Assembly: GCF_021018895.1 (NCBI RefSeq)
Contig: NC_079365.1
Span: 620,001 to 684,000 of the forward strand
DNA length: 64,000 nucleotides
Reading direction: 5' to 3'
DNA from: Seriola aureovittata
Lineage: Eukaryota > Chordata > Actinopteri > Carangiformes > Carangidae
Shown here: in pieces, positions 16,682-28,200 of the stretch
Numbering within the stretch: the first letter of the stretch is position 1
How the letters are laid out: every line of letters starts with the position of its first letter
Made by a program: the position numbers and the translations under genes
Notes under the pieces: model-generated
What the model was told of the DNA's origin: nothing
The model's database searches: none
Seen by the model: only the letters and a program-made list of their open reading frames with translations

Positions 16682-17080
16682 TTATATCATGATAGCCAAT
16701 AAATTGATAAGCAATGGAAAGTCCAACAATGGTGTCCCACTCGTGAGGCAGAGCATCGAGCCAACAGTATGCCTGCCTCTCCTCTGGCACTGCTGCATCA
16801 GCTCCTGATATTTGGACCGATTCCGTCCGTTGGCCTCCTCCATGCGGTCCACCCAGGGAACTGTCAGCTCTATGAGGAGCACCTGCCTTGAAAAAGATGA
16901 AGATAGTACCATGTCTGGCCTCAGTGTGATTGCCATGATATGAACCAGGAACTCGAGCTGCCTCCCCGAGTCAACTCGCCGCTCCTAGTCCAAATCAGAT
17001 GTGAGGTATTTGGCTGCTGGTCTGGGCTGCATCCTGCGGCTGCTCACCAGCTCTGACCAAGGTGATCTTCTTCTGGCCGG
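16682..17080 (-). pseudogene. Retroelement endonuclease-like fossil
   Basis: The minus strand encodes MAITLRPDMVLSS, LLIELTVPWVDRMEEA and KYQELMQQC. The pattern RPD, then about 15 residues, then ELT, then a K-x-x-K-Y helix resembles the PD-(D/E)xK restriction-like endonuclease C-termini of some retroelements that are frequent in fish. Reading upstream, an in-frame stop (after SDLD) precedes a degraded continuation to about 17080, and the downstream part is scrambled. There is no RT domain next to it. Family assignment is inference; it is a dead fragment. Confidence 0.55.
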
Positions 17081-17614
17081 GTACATGTTTGTACCCGTCT
17101 TTGAATATTTTCAGTATCAACATATTTGTGACTAAATATGTAAATACAAAATTTCTTCATTATGTTCATAGAAAACATAATCCAGTTGCAATTACATTCA
17201 TTAGAAAACATACTTGTTGCAGTTTAGTTAGTATAGTATAGAGAGATCATTTTTAGGAGACAGGGTGGCTCCAGCACACCTGTCATGGCAGTGTCTTTTT
17301 AGCTGGAACAGGTGTATCTGAAAACAAGTGACTCGGCTTCAGTCTCACAACTACACATCTTCTTCTGAAACAAAATTCTATTAAAATTAGAGTGCGAATT
17401 ACACAATGACAATCAGGTCAACTTTTTCTCTGGGGTGTAAGGGAACCCAGTACAGTGCAGGTGTTACAGTGAACTGTTATGGTCCTTACAGTATCTTACT
17501 TGTTCAACTAAAGCTGACAAATAAATGTAGTGGAGTATGAAGTTCAATAGTTCCCTCTGAAATGTGGTGGAGTGGAAGTATAAAGTAAAACTAGAAAATT
17601 CCAGGGAAATTTTG

Positions 17615-19358
17615 AGTGCCACGGGGGCTACTGCCGGGATGAGTACATGATTTATTTCCAGTGTTCAAAAGTCACCCTGATCATATTCTGGTTTTGAGAA
17701 ATGTCTTGATATAAAAGACTCTGATATAAAACAATGTCACATCCCTCCATCATGTATTATGTGGGAAATATCTCATATTCTGTGTTGTTTTTTTTAATAA
17801 AACAAGAGGCAACATGTCTACAAACGGGCATTTAAAGGGTTAAAATCCTGAAAACTAATAAACATTTGGTAGGTTTGAGCAGAACTGAAGTGGTTTAAGA
17901 GATTTATGCAAAAAAAGCAGAAAAAAATATTGATATATGATGATTTTATAGCATTTTCTTTGTGTGTCCTTTTTTGGACGCGAGGAACCCCAGAGGCTAC
18001 AAAATGTGTTACCAGTGTATAATAGACCTGTAACAGTAACTGATTTTAAAAATATGTCAAAAAAGACACTTTCTTGCAGAAATCCATACCTTCAGCTGTA
18101 ACACAGCCAAAATGATCAGCAAATCAAAAAAGAAAAGTGAAGAAAATGTCCAATAAAGGACAGAGGGACCCCTGAGGGTTAATAAATCCCATGAACCGCT
18201 ATTTAAATTACCACTATTATGTTTTTTTCTGTGCTAAATTTAACATTACTGGGGAGGAGAGCAACGCGACGAGAAGTGACAGCGAGAGAGGGCTAGTAGC
18301 TTCTCCTCTCCTCTGTCTCAGCGGAGACCGTCACAACTTCATTCACTCTTTTAACAAAACAAAACAAAAAGCAACGAAGGAAGCAGTAAATGGACTTACA
18401 TATTTAAGACCTAACTAAATGTAATTTAAGACCTAACATGCGGCTAATGTAAAGCTAGCGGAGCTTGGAGAGTTGGTTATCTGGTTGCTAGGCGCACGCA
18501 CGCACACAGGTCAGGAGCTGCCGTTGCCATGGCAATGTGAAAATCTGCCCAGAATTTGGCTTCTACATGGCTTCAAACAACTGCAAATTATGAGAAAAAC
18601 GTTACTTCTTTTCATAAACTGAAAAGACCGTGCCAGACACTGAAGCCAGAAGTTTCTACAGTCTCTATTTTATTCAGATATTCCTTAAAATGAGTGAGGA
18701 AGCTCAGTGCGAAGACAGAAAAAAAAAGACGATTACATTAGGTGTCAATGAGAGTGAGACAGGTATTGCTGCCGGACTCGGCACCCCTGTTTAAATTTTG
18801 TGCAGACCCTGCCTGTCAAAGTTACATTTTATGAATCCCAACAACTATGTCTACATTTTCAGAAAGAATTATTTGTCTCCTTTTTACGGTTTGGCCGTGA
18901 GCTCGAGTTAAAAATAAAAATAAAGGTTATTTTTTACTGCTTCACGCACTCTAGCCAACTGACGCTTTCACTCTAACTTTGAAGAAAAAGGGATTTGCAC
19001 TCCTCCTTTGAGTGCTCACAGTTAGAAAAGTTTACATGTTATGTAAAAACAGTTCCTGTCTTTTTGAGAGAGCAGAAGTTTTCCTCCGTTTTATAGTTTG
19101 AATCACATTTCTACGTGCAGGTATGAGAGAGCTGGGTGACTCAGCAAAAAGGTGCAATTTTGTCGAAAAAAGGTGGGTTTCTAAAGAAAATTCCAATGCA
19201 TTCCTAATGCATTATTTATTCCCAGTTTTTTGGGAATAACTTTGGGAAAAATTGGAATTTTAACACCAAAAGTCATAGCACCCCTTGCGGGATCAAGACA
19301 CTCCTCTCAGCTATTCTAGCTGTAGAGGAGTGCCTCGGAGCTGAGCACCCGTGGCACT
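17615..19358. mobile_element. Candidate DNA element bounded by AGTGCCACGGG inverted ends
   Basis: The left end reads AGTGCCACGGGGGC (from 17615) and the right end is its inverse, GCACCCGTGGCACT (to 19358); 13 of 14 positions pair. No clear target-site duplication is visible and no transposase is encoded in the 1.74-kb interior. It may be a non-autonomous DNA element or a chance pairing. Confidence 0.4.
18523..18536. promoter_or_regulatory. RFX X-box-like palindrome
   Basis: GTTGCCATGGCAAT matches the RFX X-box consensus (GTNRCC, short spacer, RGYAAC) with one mismatch at the last base. A half-site-like GTTGCTAGG lies about 40 bp upstream (18484-18492). No cilia gene start is visible beside it. 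Confidence 0.35.
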
Positions 19359-20908
19359 AATAAAATGGAAAAAATCAATTAAAGTACAAGTACCTTAAAA
19401 CTGGAGAGTATTTTGAGTAAATGTACTTCATGACTTTCCACCAATGCTAATACAATTGCAATGACCCAACAGGTAAAAGTCCTGAATGAAATCAAAGGTG
19501 TCTATTATAGAAACTAATATCAAAAAGGTAAAAGACCAAATAAACCACCACAGACACACAAAAGACTATTATATATAACATGAAATAATAAACTCTATAC
19601 TGATGTCAAAACGTACCTTAAAGCTTAAGTTAGAAACTAGCTAACATTAGTTAGCTAAACAGTAACTTAAGGCCTAAGTTAGAAACTAGCAAACATTATT
19701 GTTCATCTACTTGACACAACCTAATTAAGAAACTCTGAGGGTAATAAAGTAAAGTTTCTTAAATGAGCTAGATAGTTAGGTACTGCTTATTACATTTACC
19801 TACAGTGTCTTTGTAGGTCAGGTTAAGAAATGGTATGGTCCACGTTAGGGGTGTCTAAAACTGTATTACAAGATTATTCAAGACATTAATATAGGAAAAT
19901 ATTATAATATTTACAATTACAGGTAAGAAAGATATATATTCAGTCCCCCAAAATATCGTTTTTACATCTTTTGAGGGGGGGGGTCCATGTCTCAAGCAGG
20001 GTGGTCAGATTCTGTTATCGCCCTCCAATTAAAATCCAAAAAATTCAAAATAACTGGGTTCAGACAAAATTAAAACCTCGAATAAAACAATTTTAATGTT
20101 TTTCTACATTTGTATACACTTTTACTAAAACCACTGAATGTAGAAAAGGGTTACAATGAAAATATTACACAATAAAATGGTGTGTGTGGGGGTTGAGGGT
20201 GTCTTGTGTGTGTTTTACCATGGCTATACAGACAAAGAAAAGCATGAGCAGCAGTTCTGGCTCTCCAAAAGCTCAAAAATACTTCTAAATCTTACTTCTA
20301 CAACTGCCCTGTGAAGCTTCAAGGCCTCTAGGCCTAATAGTTTAGTTTAAAAGGTAGCAAAAACAAAAACATGTCATGAGAAATTAAACATAAAAAATTG
20401 GACACTGGACTCACTGAATGGTGAGCGTTAAGAACAGCTGTCCTGCAATGAAAAACACTACTGACTCATTCATCAGTTATCAGGAGCACTGACCCATTGG
20501 GGGTCATACAGTGGTAATTCTGTACATGTCAGCTAAACAGATGCAAACAACAGCTGAACTCTGTCTTCACAGTCAAGACTCGCACTCAGTGATAAAGTCT
20601 TTTACTTTAGAGGTCTACAACCTCTTCTAAATACAATATGTTAAACTAGAATCAAAAATGAAAAATTCAAAACAAACATGTATATATGTTAAGGAGAAAG
20701 GCGTATGTAAATCAGAGCGTAACAACAACAGCTGTGTCAATATCAAAAATCCAAAATCTGCTATTAAATTGCAAAAAGAATAAAAAAACATTATGGTGAC
20801 ATCATAGAAACAAAAATATATATACACAGATTTCATTAAGCAATGCTTAAATTTGGGAGCTCTGATCTGCTGCTTGTAGAGTCAAGTCTCCAAAAAAGGA
20901 TAGATCAT
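19359..20908. other. Intergenic / helz2 3' UTR and downstream DNA
   Basis: AT-rich DNA with no coding region. The part next to 20909 is expected to be helz2 3' UTR. A variant poly(A) signal ATTAAA on the minus strand (20092-20097) is present, but assigning it to helz2 would be a guess. A run of nine G residues lies near 19975. Confidence 0.45.
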
Positions 20909-22221
20909 CTATGTAGCACCATGAACCGAAATCTTGTCTGCATCAGTCACCGCAATGTGACTCTTGTAGTGGTTCATGAGCTTTCTCCAAGCTCCACTTT
21001 TGCTCAGTAACTCCTGGTTCCCTTTGAGAGGAGAGACACATTTGAGTTATGAAGCTGGGTACAGCAGGAGATTTGAGCCTTAGTAAGTGTAGGCAGAACA
21101 AAGACAGGAGCTACAGTATCTCACCAATGATGCACAGTCCCTCCTTGGCCCTGGTGATGCCCACATTTATCTGGTTGGGATCACCCACAAAGCCCAGATG
21201 TTTGGAAATCCAAGCCCTCTCTGGTTCACTCTCAATCTCTTCACTTGGCAGAGAGCACACTGTAGATATGATGACGTAACGCCATTCACTTCCTACAAGA
21301 CAAAAGGTTCTGGGTCACATGATGGGCCATCGCTGAAACAGTAGATGTTTTTCTCTGGTGGCCTTCCATTTTACACATCTTGAAAAATTGTCTACATCAT
21401 GACAGTAATTAAGTATTTCCATTGTGTAAGAGTCTCTCTACAACATTTTGAAGTGAGTTATCCCTTTTATTTCACCACATGAATCTGTATTTGCTGTTTT
21501 ACAGATTGAATTACAGATTAGTGTTTTACAGATTGAATTTTTTTCATTCAAAATGTGAATTATGTTGATAAAAGATGACACACTGGTGATTTAAACTACA
21601 GCAGGTGTGTAGACCCAGCACCACTGGGGAAAGCTACAACATTAAAATACTGGTTACATGTAAATACATTTAACAGCTTAACAACACAATGAGTCATATT
21701 CCCACTGTGGTCTTGCTACTTTAATTTCAGTAAAAGATTTGTTGTTAGGTAGCTAAGCCTACCTTGGCTTTTAGTGATTGTGGTAACAGTGATGTTATTC
21801 ATTTTCTTCTTCTTCAGCGCTTCTCTTATTTCTGACACTTGTGCGTTATACGGCGACAAAATCACAATACTCTGCTGTTCGATTTTGGCAGTTTTCACCA
21901 GCTTTTCAGCAATGTCAATCTGTAAGAGAACCAAAGGAAAACCTGTGATTGGAAGCAATAATGAATAATATCACAAGGAGCAAGGAACTGCAAGGGTGCA
22001 AGTAGGCCTACCACTTTCTTTCTCTCTTCTTTGTTTGCTTTAGAGTTCTCATTGCCCTTGGCTGTGTTGACAACCAGTCTGATGGTCTGTCCTTTGACAT
22101 GCCCAAAAACAATCGGCATTGTCCTCTCATCCACACGCAGGACACTGCTCGGCTGCTCCACGCCAGTCTTCAGCTTTCCCTCATAATATTCTTCTGATGG
22201 GAACTTGCATATGTCCAAGTG
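20909..22221 (-). CDS. helz2: helz2 exons 16-19 (helicase II end and stop)
   Basis: Exon 16 22012-22221, exon 17 21763-21919, exon 18 21125-21292, exon 19 20909-21021 (residues 2689-2903). Visible are ILSPYNAQV, KSQGSEWRYVIIS (motif V across the exon 17/18 junction) and QINVGITRAKEG (motif VI, Arg 2858). The protein ends KISVHGAT followed by TAG (20909-20911). Confidence 0.93.
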
Positions 22222-25200
22222 CTATAAAGATACATAATTGATAGATGTTAAGTTGAATTTAAAATACTAAATACAATATTGTGATAGTAAGTACATAGTA
22301 TACAATACGTATGTATGTATATATATGTATTTATACGGGTAGAAAACCCTTCGAGATGAACCATCTTGTTTTCAAGCCGGTCCTTAACACAAATACAGAA
22401 AATACAGATAATACATATACAGATACAGACAATCAGTGTTGTGCATGAACACATTAAATGAACGCTGTTCATTGAACACGTTCATATTTTTTGTGAATGC
22501 TGAACTAAATGAATCAGTTTTCAAATGATGAATGTGAACGTGAGGCATTCACTCACGTTTTATGACAGTTTTAAGGCACGCCGCATGACGTCTCTATGAC
22601 GCGGCTCAGCTTGGCTGGTGCTAGCAGTACAGACGGTACAGATGCATCTACGACTGCTGAAGCCAGTTTGTTTGAGCATTTGAAGCAGTTTTATGAACAA
22701 ACAAGTGAAGACTGAGACGGATTATATATAGATACGCATTTTAAATGTAACTCGTGTCTGTGATTCTTCAGTGGTGAACAATAATCCATTTAGTTTGGGA
22801 GTGGCAGTGATTTGGGGCTGGTGATGGATGGTTAGAAGAATAGTGGCCTATTTATTAAAAAAAACGGAACAAATGAACGTGAACTAGTTAATGTTCATCT
22901 GTATGAACTGAACTTTGAACTAGTTCTTTTTAAGTGTGAACTGGCACAACACTGCAGACAGTGCATAATAAATCAGCACAAATACACTCACACATACACA
23001 GAAAAAACCACTGGTTCCCCTATGATGTCAAATACATACAGTAAATGTACATAGAGAGCTATATCCATGTATTTACATGCACCTGTACATTCAAAATAAT
23101 TATTTCACAAATGTCTTGAATATTAGAAACAAGAGCACGTTGTCTGAAGATAAGTGAAAAGGGATGGCTTAAAGTGATGAAAATTGGTGATATATTTAAA
23201 GGCTCACCTCCAACTTTCTACAGAAATTCTATCTAGGATCAAAGAAAAGAGGATGCTAAGTTTTGCTGTTGATACATAGCTAACATTAGCATTAACAGCT
23301 GTTTCAGTCTAGAAAAAAATGTTGTAAGTTCAGCATCAAACTTTATTCTTTACTCACCAAGAGCTGTCTCCAGATGTGGAAAGCAACTCTCTTGTTTTGC
23401 TTCTATTTCTATCATTTTTATATTTTACTTAAGGTAGTATACTGACCAGCTAGCTCTGTCAGCCAGACTGTCTCATCCAAGCATCAACCTATGAGGCTGG
23501 AAAATGAAGCCAACATTAAAGTGACAAAAGCAGTTCCTCTAATGACCACTTGAGGCTGGCTCCAACAGTGAGTCAACAACAGTGTTTGTGTGTGGTGGGG
23601 TCTCATTAACTAGATAATTAGCTGGCAAATGAATTAGCCTTGGGTTAGCCTTCGAGCAAGACAAGCAGACGCCCAGCTGTGCTAACAATTCTAATGTTAG
23701 TGTATGCTTGACACAGTTATTAAACCGGCATGCACCGAAGTCTTAGTTCCACACACACACCCCTTTTTCCCCATCTTCACTGTAGCATCTAGTCTGCCCT
23801 GAAGGGGATTTATTATAACTCAAAATGACACACAAAAAATGATGGCTGAAGTGCTTGGCAAGACTGGTAAGTAAACAGCTGTTAATACTAATATCTTTAC
23901 AAATAGTTCCTTTATGTAAGAATGATAAAAATATACATTTCAAAATAAAGTGAAACTGTCTTTTAAGGTAGCGACAAACCAATCAACCAACCAATACAAT
24001 ACACATCATACACTATCATTACATATATAGCGTAAATATAAAATTCTCACCATCCTGTATTGGGTGTCCAGCATCACTGCCCTGTTCTCATGGATTGCAT
24101 AGTAGCGTTCAAAAAGAGACTTGGCCATCCCCAGCTTCCTCACACGCTCGTTCTTCACAATGGGACGAAGCTGCTTGTGGTCACCGATCAAAACAATCTG
24201 AAAGTGATATTGTGAAACATTACAATGAATATCTCTAATAATTACAGCGGTGAGCCAGTGTCCCAAACTCCTGGAATTGAAAGAGAATAAGGTATAAAAA
24301 CAGCCAGTTAGACAGCAGCACATGGATGGCTGTTTAGCACTTGGAGAACCCCTCTCTCCAAAATGGAAAGTCATCAAAAACAGAGGGATTATTCCCTGTG
24401 GAGGTTTATCTAACATTATTTCATGTGAAATTACATGATTGATAAGATTTTGGCCAAAATAGAATCATATTTTGACATTAAAACTCATTGTAATCTCAGA
24501 CTATGGGCAGTATTTTCCTGAATCAAGATACAAAGAAGCAACGTTCATCATTAGCATACAAACATTAAATGAAAAGCACACCTTCTCTGGTTTGTTGCAG
24601 ACTAATGGAATCAGGGCCTGGGGTTCAGTGGCCATTGCACATTCATCAATGAGGATCTGACGTGCACTGACGGTCTTAGTCAAGCTCGGGGTGGAAGATT
24701 GTGTGCATGTGCACAATATGATGTCATGCCGTTGAAGCTCATACGTCCGAGCATCTATGAGAAGTTTTTTGTATCTAGGAGGAAAAAGAATCCATGCAGT
24801 TAGTGCTGCGAATAGGCCTGCACGATATGAGTATGAAATTTGTGATGACTCTGTTCAATATTGCGGTGACGATGTGACTTGCAATAAACAAACAAATATT
24901 GAGGTGTGCATATACAGTTTTGCTGAGTGAAGCTGAATGAAGAACACAGACAAAGGTAGTGCTGCTGAGAGGAGGCAGCTTCTGTCTCAGGCTGTTGTTC
25001 CAAGTTTATAAAATCAAATGAATCAAATGAAGTTGCAGTCTACACACAGAAAACTTTCCTTTTAGCTTGTTCGTAACAGTTCACTATTAGCTTAACGTTA
25101 GCACGTTGGGCTCGTGTAAAACAAACCGCGGTGGACGGAGAAGTTGAAAATGTGTCTTTTCTACATGTTTAAATCTTGTCTAACAGGTTGAGTGATGGAG

Positions 25201-28200
25201 GAAGCGAATTGCTTTTTTACTTACAAAGCTTGTGATTGCACTCACAGTGCTACCACCTTAGTTGTTGTCAACTTGATGGTTCATCATGTTACATGTCTGT
25301 TTTCATTAGTGATGGCTACAGCAGACATGATAATGTTAGCTAACTGTTACCGATATTATGAATGTGTTCAGTAAATGTTGCTATTGCTAGCTGGCTAACT
25401 GTCAGCATTGCTGAAGAGCATATTACAGTGATACAAGCGTGGACTAATGGTTGTGGCTGCATTGTATTTCTGTTGGCTCTCGTGTTCACAGGGTAATTTT
25501 ACTTAGTTTTCCCTCTTGTTGTGTGTTAAGCGTCCGCTTTCACTGGGCTTTGTAACACCTTGCTGACTGAGAACGTGAAGGGAGGGGAGATGTGTTTGTT
25601 TTGCTCTGAGATGCTGGTGGTCAAGTGACATCTTGTGGCAGTGATGATTGTTTACAGAACCTTCAAAACAATAGTGTATCTGAACTTACGCTTTCACCTC
25701 CTGAGCAGTCAGCTTTTTTCCTTTTTCCTCAAGGGCAAGTTTAATGCGTTGGTCAAAATCTTTTATTTGACTTGAATGAGGATTTTGGTTCTCTCGCATG
25801 CGATGATGCAGAGTGATGCTCCTTAAAGCATGTAAAATATTCAAGTGTTATATAATAATTAAAAACAGGAAACATTTCAAAAATGAGTGTCATTAACTGG
25901 TGTGATTACAATACCTGAGTTCTGCTTTGGAGCGATCTTGACGGCGTGTCCTCCTGGAAAACTGAAGGGTGCAGTCCGGATAAGGGTAATCAAGCATCTC
26001 CACCTGTTGGCTGTAGACCCTGAGGGGCCTTAGACTGTCCTTAAATCTCAATAGGTACTCTGTGTCAAAGCAGGAAAAGAAACACACAACACAACATGGA
26101 TTATGATAACAGAAAAAACAAGTTAAAATTTCAGCAGAGACATAAAGTGACTTGCCTGCAACAACATCCACAGACTTGTTGGATGGGCCACAGTAGAGAA
26201 TAACTTGTTTCTTGTTCTTATCCTTTGGGTCATCAAATTTCCTTTGGTTCGTTGAGTTCTGCTCAAAGAAACCGTGCACTATGTACACACCTACGACTGT
26301 CTTTCCAGTTCCTAAGAGACAAATGGGAAAAATGACTTAAGCCTTTGCTGAAAATATGAAGGATCAGGGTGAATATATGTTCTAGCTCTTACCAGGTGGT
26401 CCCTGTATAAGTGTGAAGGAGTTATTCAGAGCTATATCCACAGCACGAGACTGACTCTGGTTAAGGCTTGGTAGTCCATTGGATAGCTGTTTCCTCATGA
26501 TGTAATCTCTTGCTTTTACTGCAAATGCAAAATGAGAACGAATCGACAGATTAGAGTTATTGTTGCAAGAAAAAGAAAAAGGCACTATAGGAATGTATAA
26601 TGTGTGTCTTTTTAAATTTTTTGTGTTTTTGTCACATGGATACTAATAGTTAAAATCAACTATTTACTGTCAAATAATGGACATACCCTCTCTTGGAATG
26701 CGTTGTCCAAGTGCTATTCTCTGGACAAGATCACATGCAGACGAAATGTTGAGCACAGCATTTTCTTTGCGGCTACAAAAACAACATAAATAAATACCTT
26801 GATATAAATACACTCATCAAATTTAAACTATAAAAACTGTTATTTTGCAATGCTCAAAGTGAGCTACATTTGAACTTACATGTCAGGCAGGAGCTTTGGG
26901 ATTATTTCAACAGTGAAACATATGTTTTTCTGAAAGACACAATCAGGAATGTTTTCCATCGGCAAGTGATTGACATAGAACTCCACTGTACTTCCTTCAT
27001 TTGTCGAGTGTTTCTGTTCCACTTTCCTTGTGACACCATGGGCCACCCATGTGAACTCTCTGGGATCAACCAGTGTGTAATGTTCTGGGGTCAACTTCAA
27101 ACCTCTTTTCCGTATGCACAATAAGCACTTTGAAAAGTTGCATTCAATGGCCCATTCATTGATCCATTCCTGAGGTAAGAAGAAGCTTCCTGTTAGTGTG
27201 CTTTCCCTTTTACTGAAGTTTACCACCAGGTTCTCAATGACTATGCTGTCACTTTCATCCACTGCAGTGGAAGCAGATTCCATATCACACATTGGTTTCC
27301 AGATCCGTACATACTCCTTGGTGTCACTATAATGAATTCTTGATGGATCATCTGCAGATCTGGAGAAGCACGTGATAGGGCTGTGGACATGGTCCACACA
27401 AATCTCAAACTTTGGTTTGATGTGCACCAACTGGACAGCAGGCATGTGATAACCTCTTTTTACCTCTGATGTCATTTGGATCTGAAGGGTGTCACCTGGC
27501 TGCAACTGGAGGCTGATGTCAACTTCATGCTCACTTTGCACCTCTGTGACCTCCTCTGGGGTACATGTGTTAATCTTGGCATGAGGCACCTCACATGATT
27601 GTGGCAAAGTATTTTTATTTTGCAGTGACCTTGTAGCAGCATCCATTAGGAGGAACTTTGCACAATCCCAGTTTTCTTCATCAATTGCTTTAATAGCTTC
27701 TTTCCATATTGTGAGCGGAAGCTCAATGCAGGGTTGACAGTCTGGCAGCATCTTCAGCTCTCTGGGAATTTGCATGGTGTCAGCAGCATAGATCCGCTTT
27801 TTCCATTGAAGACAGATGCAATGATTTGCTTCATCAAAAAAAGGTTGGTCCTCTAATTGTAAGTCTTTGTACATTATTGATAAACTCTCTGCAAATATGT
27901 CCTTGTTAAAAGGAAATGACACTGCAAAGCTATCTCTGTCAGCATCTGTGCTAACAACAAAGGCTAACTTTGAAACACTTTGTTTTGTCATGCTCACTCC
28001 ATAGGAGATCTGCTCAGCCTTTTGTTCATACTCCTTGGCAATCTTGAGTTTGTCCTCAAATTGATCACACATGGCCGAAATCTCTGTTCGAGTATATTGT
28101 ACCTTCCTGTCACATATGACAGCGTGCAAAAGTCTCTGTAAGACGATGTCCATGTACCGCCGAATCGGTGAGGATGCTAGTGTGTAAGATGTTACATTCA

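Noticed and set aside
22572..22581. TAAGGCACGC, identical to the first 10 bases of miR-124
   Set aside because: It lies inside a hAT MITE; the rest of the mature sequence differs and no partner arm or hairpin is present upstream.
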